Origin: a bacterium
Lineage (GTDB): Bacteria; Patescibacteriota; Saccharimonadia; Saccharimonadales; UBA4665
Assembly: GCA_021788675.1 (NCBI GenBank)
Contig: JAJYKI010000054.1
Coordinates: forward strand, 1-5,342
Direction of reading: 5' to 3'
Length of the DNA: 5,342 nt
In this document: positions 4,073 through 5,342 of the stretch, one piece after another
Layout: each line of letters starts with the position of its first letter
Numbering within the stretch: the first letter of the stretch is position 1
Notes under the pieces: generated by a model
Database searches by the model: none
Seen by the model: the letters and a program-made list of their open reading frames with translations, nothing else
Told to the model about the DNA's origin: nothing
Position numbers and translations under genes: made by a program

Positions 4073-5140
4073 ATGGCAACGTACAAGGTAATTCAAGACA
4101 TTGAAGCCGAAGACCATATTCTTGGTCCGTTAACTTTAAGACAGTTCATCTATGGTTTAGTAACAGTACTGTTCGGCTATCTAAATTTTATATCTGTCAT
4201 CAAAAATGTAGATTTTCTTTTGGTAATTTTTTTACCGCCGATGTTGCTGGCCGGCTTTTTTGCATTTCCATTCAAAAGCGACCAACCGACCGAGGTTTGG
4301 GCACTGGCTAGAATCAGGTTTATGCTTAAACCACGCAAGCGGCTTTGGAGTCAAAGCGGGATTAAAGAACTTGTTACGATTACGGTGCCCAAAAAAAAGG
4401 TTCAACAACTTACCAACGGGCTTTCGCGCAGTGAGGTCAACGACCGGTTGAGATCACTAGCTGTCGTAATAGACAGTAGGGGTTGGGCCACAAAAAACGC
4501 AACCCCGTTCATAACCGAGCAACTCCGTAGCACTGCTCAGCAATCGGATCGTTTAATCGACATGAGTTCTATACCTTCTCCGGTACCGGATTACAATATG
4601 ACACCGGACGAAGACATATTTGACGAGGTCAACAACCCAGTCGCAGCTCAAATGAACACCCGCATAGAGCAGTCCACCAAGCAGCACCGACAAGCATTAA
4701 TACAATCGCTGAATCAAATAAGAGGACCGGTGCAGACCCAAGCACAAAGCACGCTACAACCACCCCTAGAGCCATCAAAAAACGAAAGAGAACTAAGTGA
4801 CGCGCTAAAATCTAGAACAACACTCAACAGCCTTGCGCTGTCCAATATGCATAATCTTGGGGAACGACAAAACCAAGCTAAAACCATTCCTCAAACCACA
4901 CCCCAACAAACCTTAGTTTCACCTATTAATGCGGAATCTGTGCCCACTGACGCACCAGAACCATCTTTCACCACACAATTATCCCCACCTCAGGCCGTTC
5001 AAACAGTGAGTCAAAATAAGTCAACCGCTAATCCTGCTATACTTAATCTTGCATATAATGACGATAGGAGCATCGAGTCGTTAGCCAGAGAAGCCAATCT
5101 GTCAAGTTCAGACGGTGAAGTTGTTATAAATCTACACTAA
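4073..5140 (+). CDS. PrgI-family inner-membrane protein of the T4SS, with long cytoplasmic tail
   Basis: This 355-residue protein matches the PrgI family, small membrane partners of VirB4 in Gram-positive-type and Patescibacteria secretion systems. The first 95 residues fit the domain: MATYKVIQDIEAEDHILGPL, two membrane helices (about 24-43 and 47-66), FPFKSDQPTEVWALARIRF and the basic KPRKRLW (86-92) at the membrane face. A conserved-looking stretch DRLRSLAVVIDSRGWAT (124-140) follows. Residues 165-320 are rich in Pro, Gln, Ser and Thr and probably disordered. The end is again compact: ILNLAYNDDRSIESLAREAN (323-342), then GEVVINLH. PrgI proteins of about 100-130 residues are common, so the tail is a large extension. 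The gene is divergent from the pilin operon and precedes the VirB4-like ATPase gene by 18 bases, as a co-transcribed partner. Confidence 0.87.
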   Translation: MATYKVIQDIEAEDHILGPLTLRQFIYGLVTVLFGYLNFISVIKNVDFLLVIFLPPMLLAGFFAFPFKSDQPTEVWALARIRFMLKPRKRLWSQSGIKELVTITVPKKKVQQLTNGLSRSEVNDRLRSLAVVIDSRGWATKNATPFITEQLRSTAQQSDRLIDMSSIPSPVPDYNMTPDEDIFDEVNNPVAAQMNTRIEQSTKQHRQALIQSLNQIRGPVQTQAQSTLQPPLEPSKNERELSDALKSRTTLNSLALSNMHNLGERQNQAKTIPQTTPQQTLVSPINAESVPTDAPEPSFTTQLSPPQAVQTVSQNKSTANPAILNLAYNDDRSIESLAREANLSSSDGEVVINLH

Positions 5141-5158
5141 TGGTGGTAAAAGTAGCAG

Positions 5159-5342
5159 ATGAATCCTCAAACAAATAGTGTTAATTCAGGTGGTTTCGCC
5201 CCCGGACAGATCATAGGGGGAAATAATAGTGCAGCCCCTAATTCAAGCACAGCTTCACATGTCGCCAATGTGAACAGTACTCAAAACATGTTGCAAATTG
5301 CCGAAATAAGGGATGGGATCGTTATAATGAACGATGGCAGCT
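5159..5342 (+). CDS. VirB4-like T4SS ATPase, N-terminal start only
   Basis: Sixty-one codons are present before the window ends. Residues 1-42 are Asn/Ser/Gly-rich and look disordered. The following MLQIAEIRDGIVIMNDGS (44-61) fits the conserved beginning of VirB4/TraC-type ATPases of CPR bacteria, where an IAEIRDG-like strand opens the N-terminal domain. VirB4 powers pilus assembly and substrate transfer at the inner membrane. The Walker motifs would lie beyond the window, so the ATPase call rests on this motif and on the PrgI gene directly upstream. The start ATG has GGTGG (5142-5146) 12 bases upstream. The earlier ATG at 5140 is in another frame and stops after 12 codons. Confidence 0.68.
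   Translation, partial: MNPQTNSVNSGGFAPGQIIGGNNSAAPNSSTASHVANVNSTQNMLQIAEIRDGIVIMNDGS

Noticed and set aside
5140..5178. ATG overlapping the PrgI stop as start of the next gene
   Set aside because: That frame ends in TAG after 12 codons; the long frame with the VirB4-like motif starts at 5159.
1..5342. CRISPR array or other regular short repeats
   Set aside because: No evenly spaced repeats were seen; the only exact long repeat is the 29-bp pair in pilins 5 and 6, explained by paralogy.

Overview
The window looks like chromosomal DNA of a Patescibacteria (CPR) bacterium, most likely a Saccharibacteria (TM7)-type genome. The main reason is the central locus: a tandem set of small two-helix pilins, transcribed away from a PrgI-family membrane protein gene and the start of a VirB4-like ATPase gene. 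I know this combination from the type IV secretion/pilus-like loci of that group. UGA acts as a stop codon here (end of the third pilin, and end of the transposase fragment), which argues against the recoded lineages Gracilibacteria and Absconditabacteria. No database search was possible, so the taxonomy is inference.

Layout: (1) Bases 1-178 start inside an insertion-sequence transposase gene; only its last 34 codons are present. The remaining bases up to the tRNA may include the right end of that element. (2) Bases 179-504 (minus) carry two serine tRNA genes, anticodons GCU and UGA, both with encoded CCA. Each is preceded by the same extended -10 hexamer. (3) Bases 601-1235 (plus) carry a small heat-shock protein gene (Hsp20/alpha-crystallin) with its own promoter and Shine-Dalgarno site. 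It ends at a strong hairpin that also serves the convergent operon. (4) Bases 1276-3951 (minus) hold six consecutive pilin-like genes (pilins 1 to 6 in transcription order), mostly overlapping or only a few bases apart. (5) Bases 3952-4072 are a divergent control region. (6) Bases 4073-5342 (plus) hold the PrgI-family gene and the first 61 codons of the VirB4-like ATPase gene, which runs off the window.

How it may work together: the pilins have a common plan. An export signal (weak or absent in pilin 3) is followed by a variable outer segment with paired cysteines, a first membrane helix, a short basic cytoplasmic loop and a second membrane helix. They would be inserted in the inner membrane as pilus or channel subunits. 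PrgI and VirB4 would supply the inner-membrane platform and the ATPase that assembles or powers the machine. Six diverged subunits instead of one suggest a heteropolymeric or switchable surface structure. In an epibiotic Saccharibacterium this could serve host contact or DNA uptake, but that is inference.
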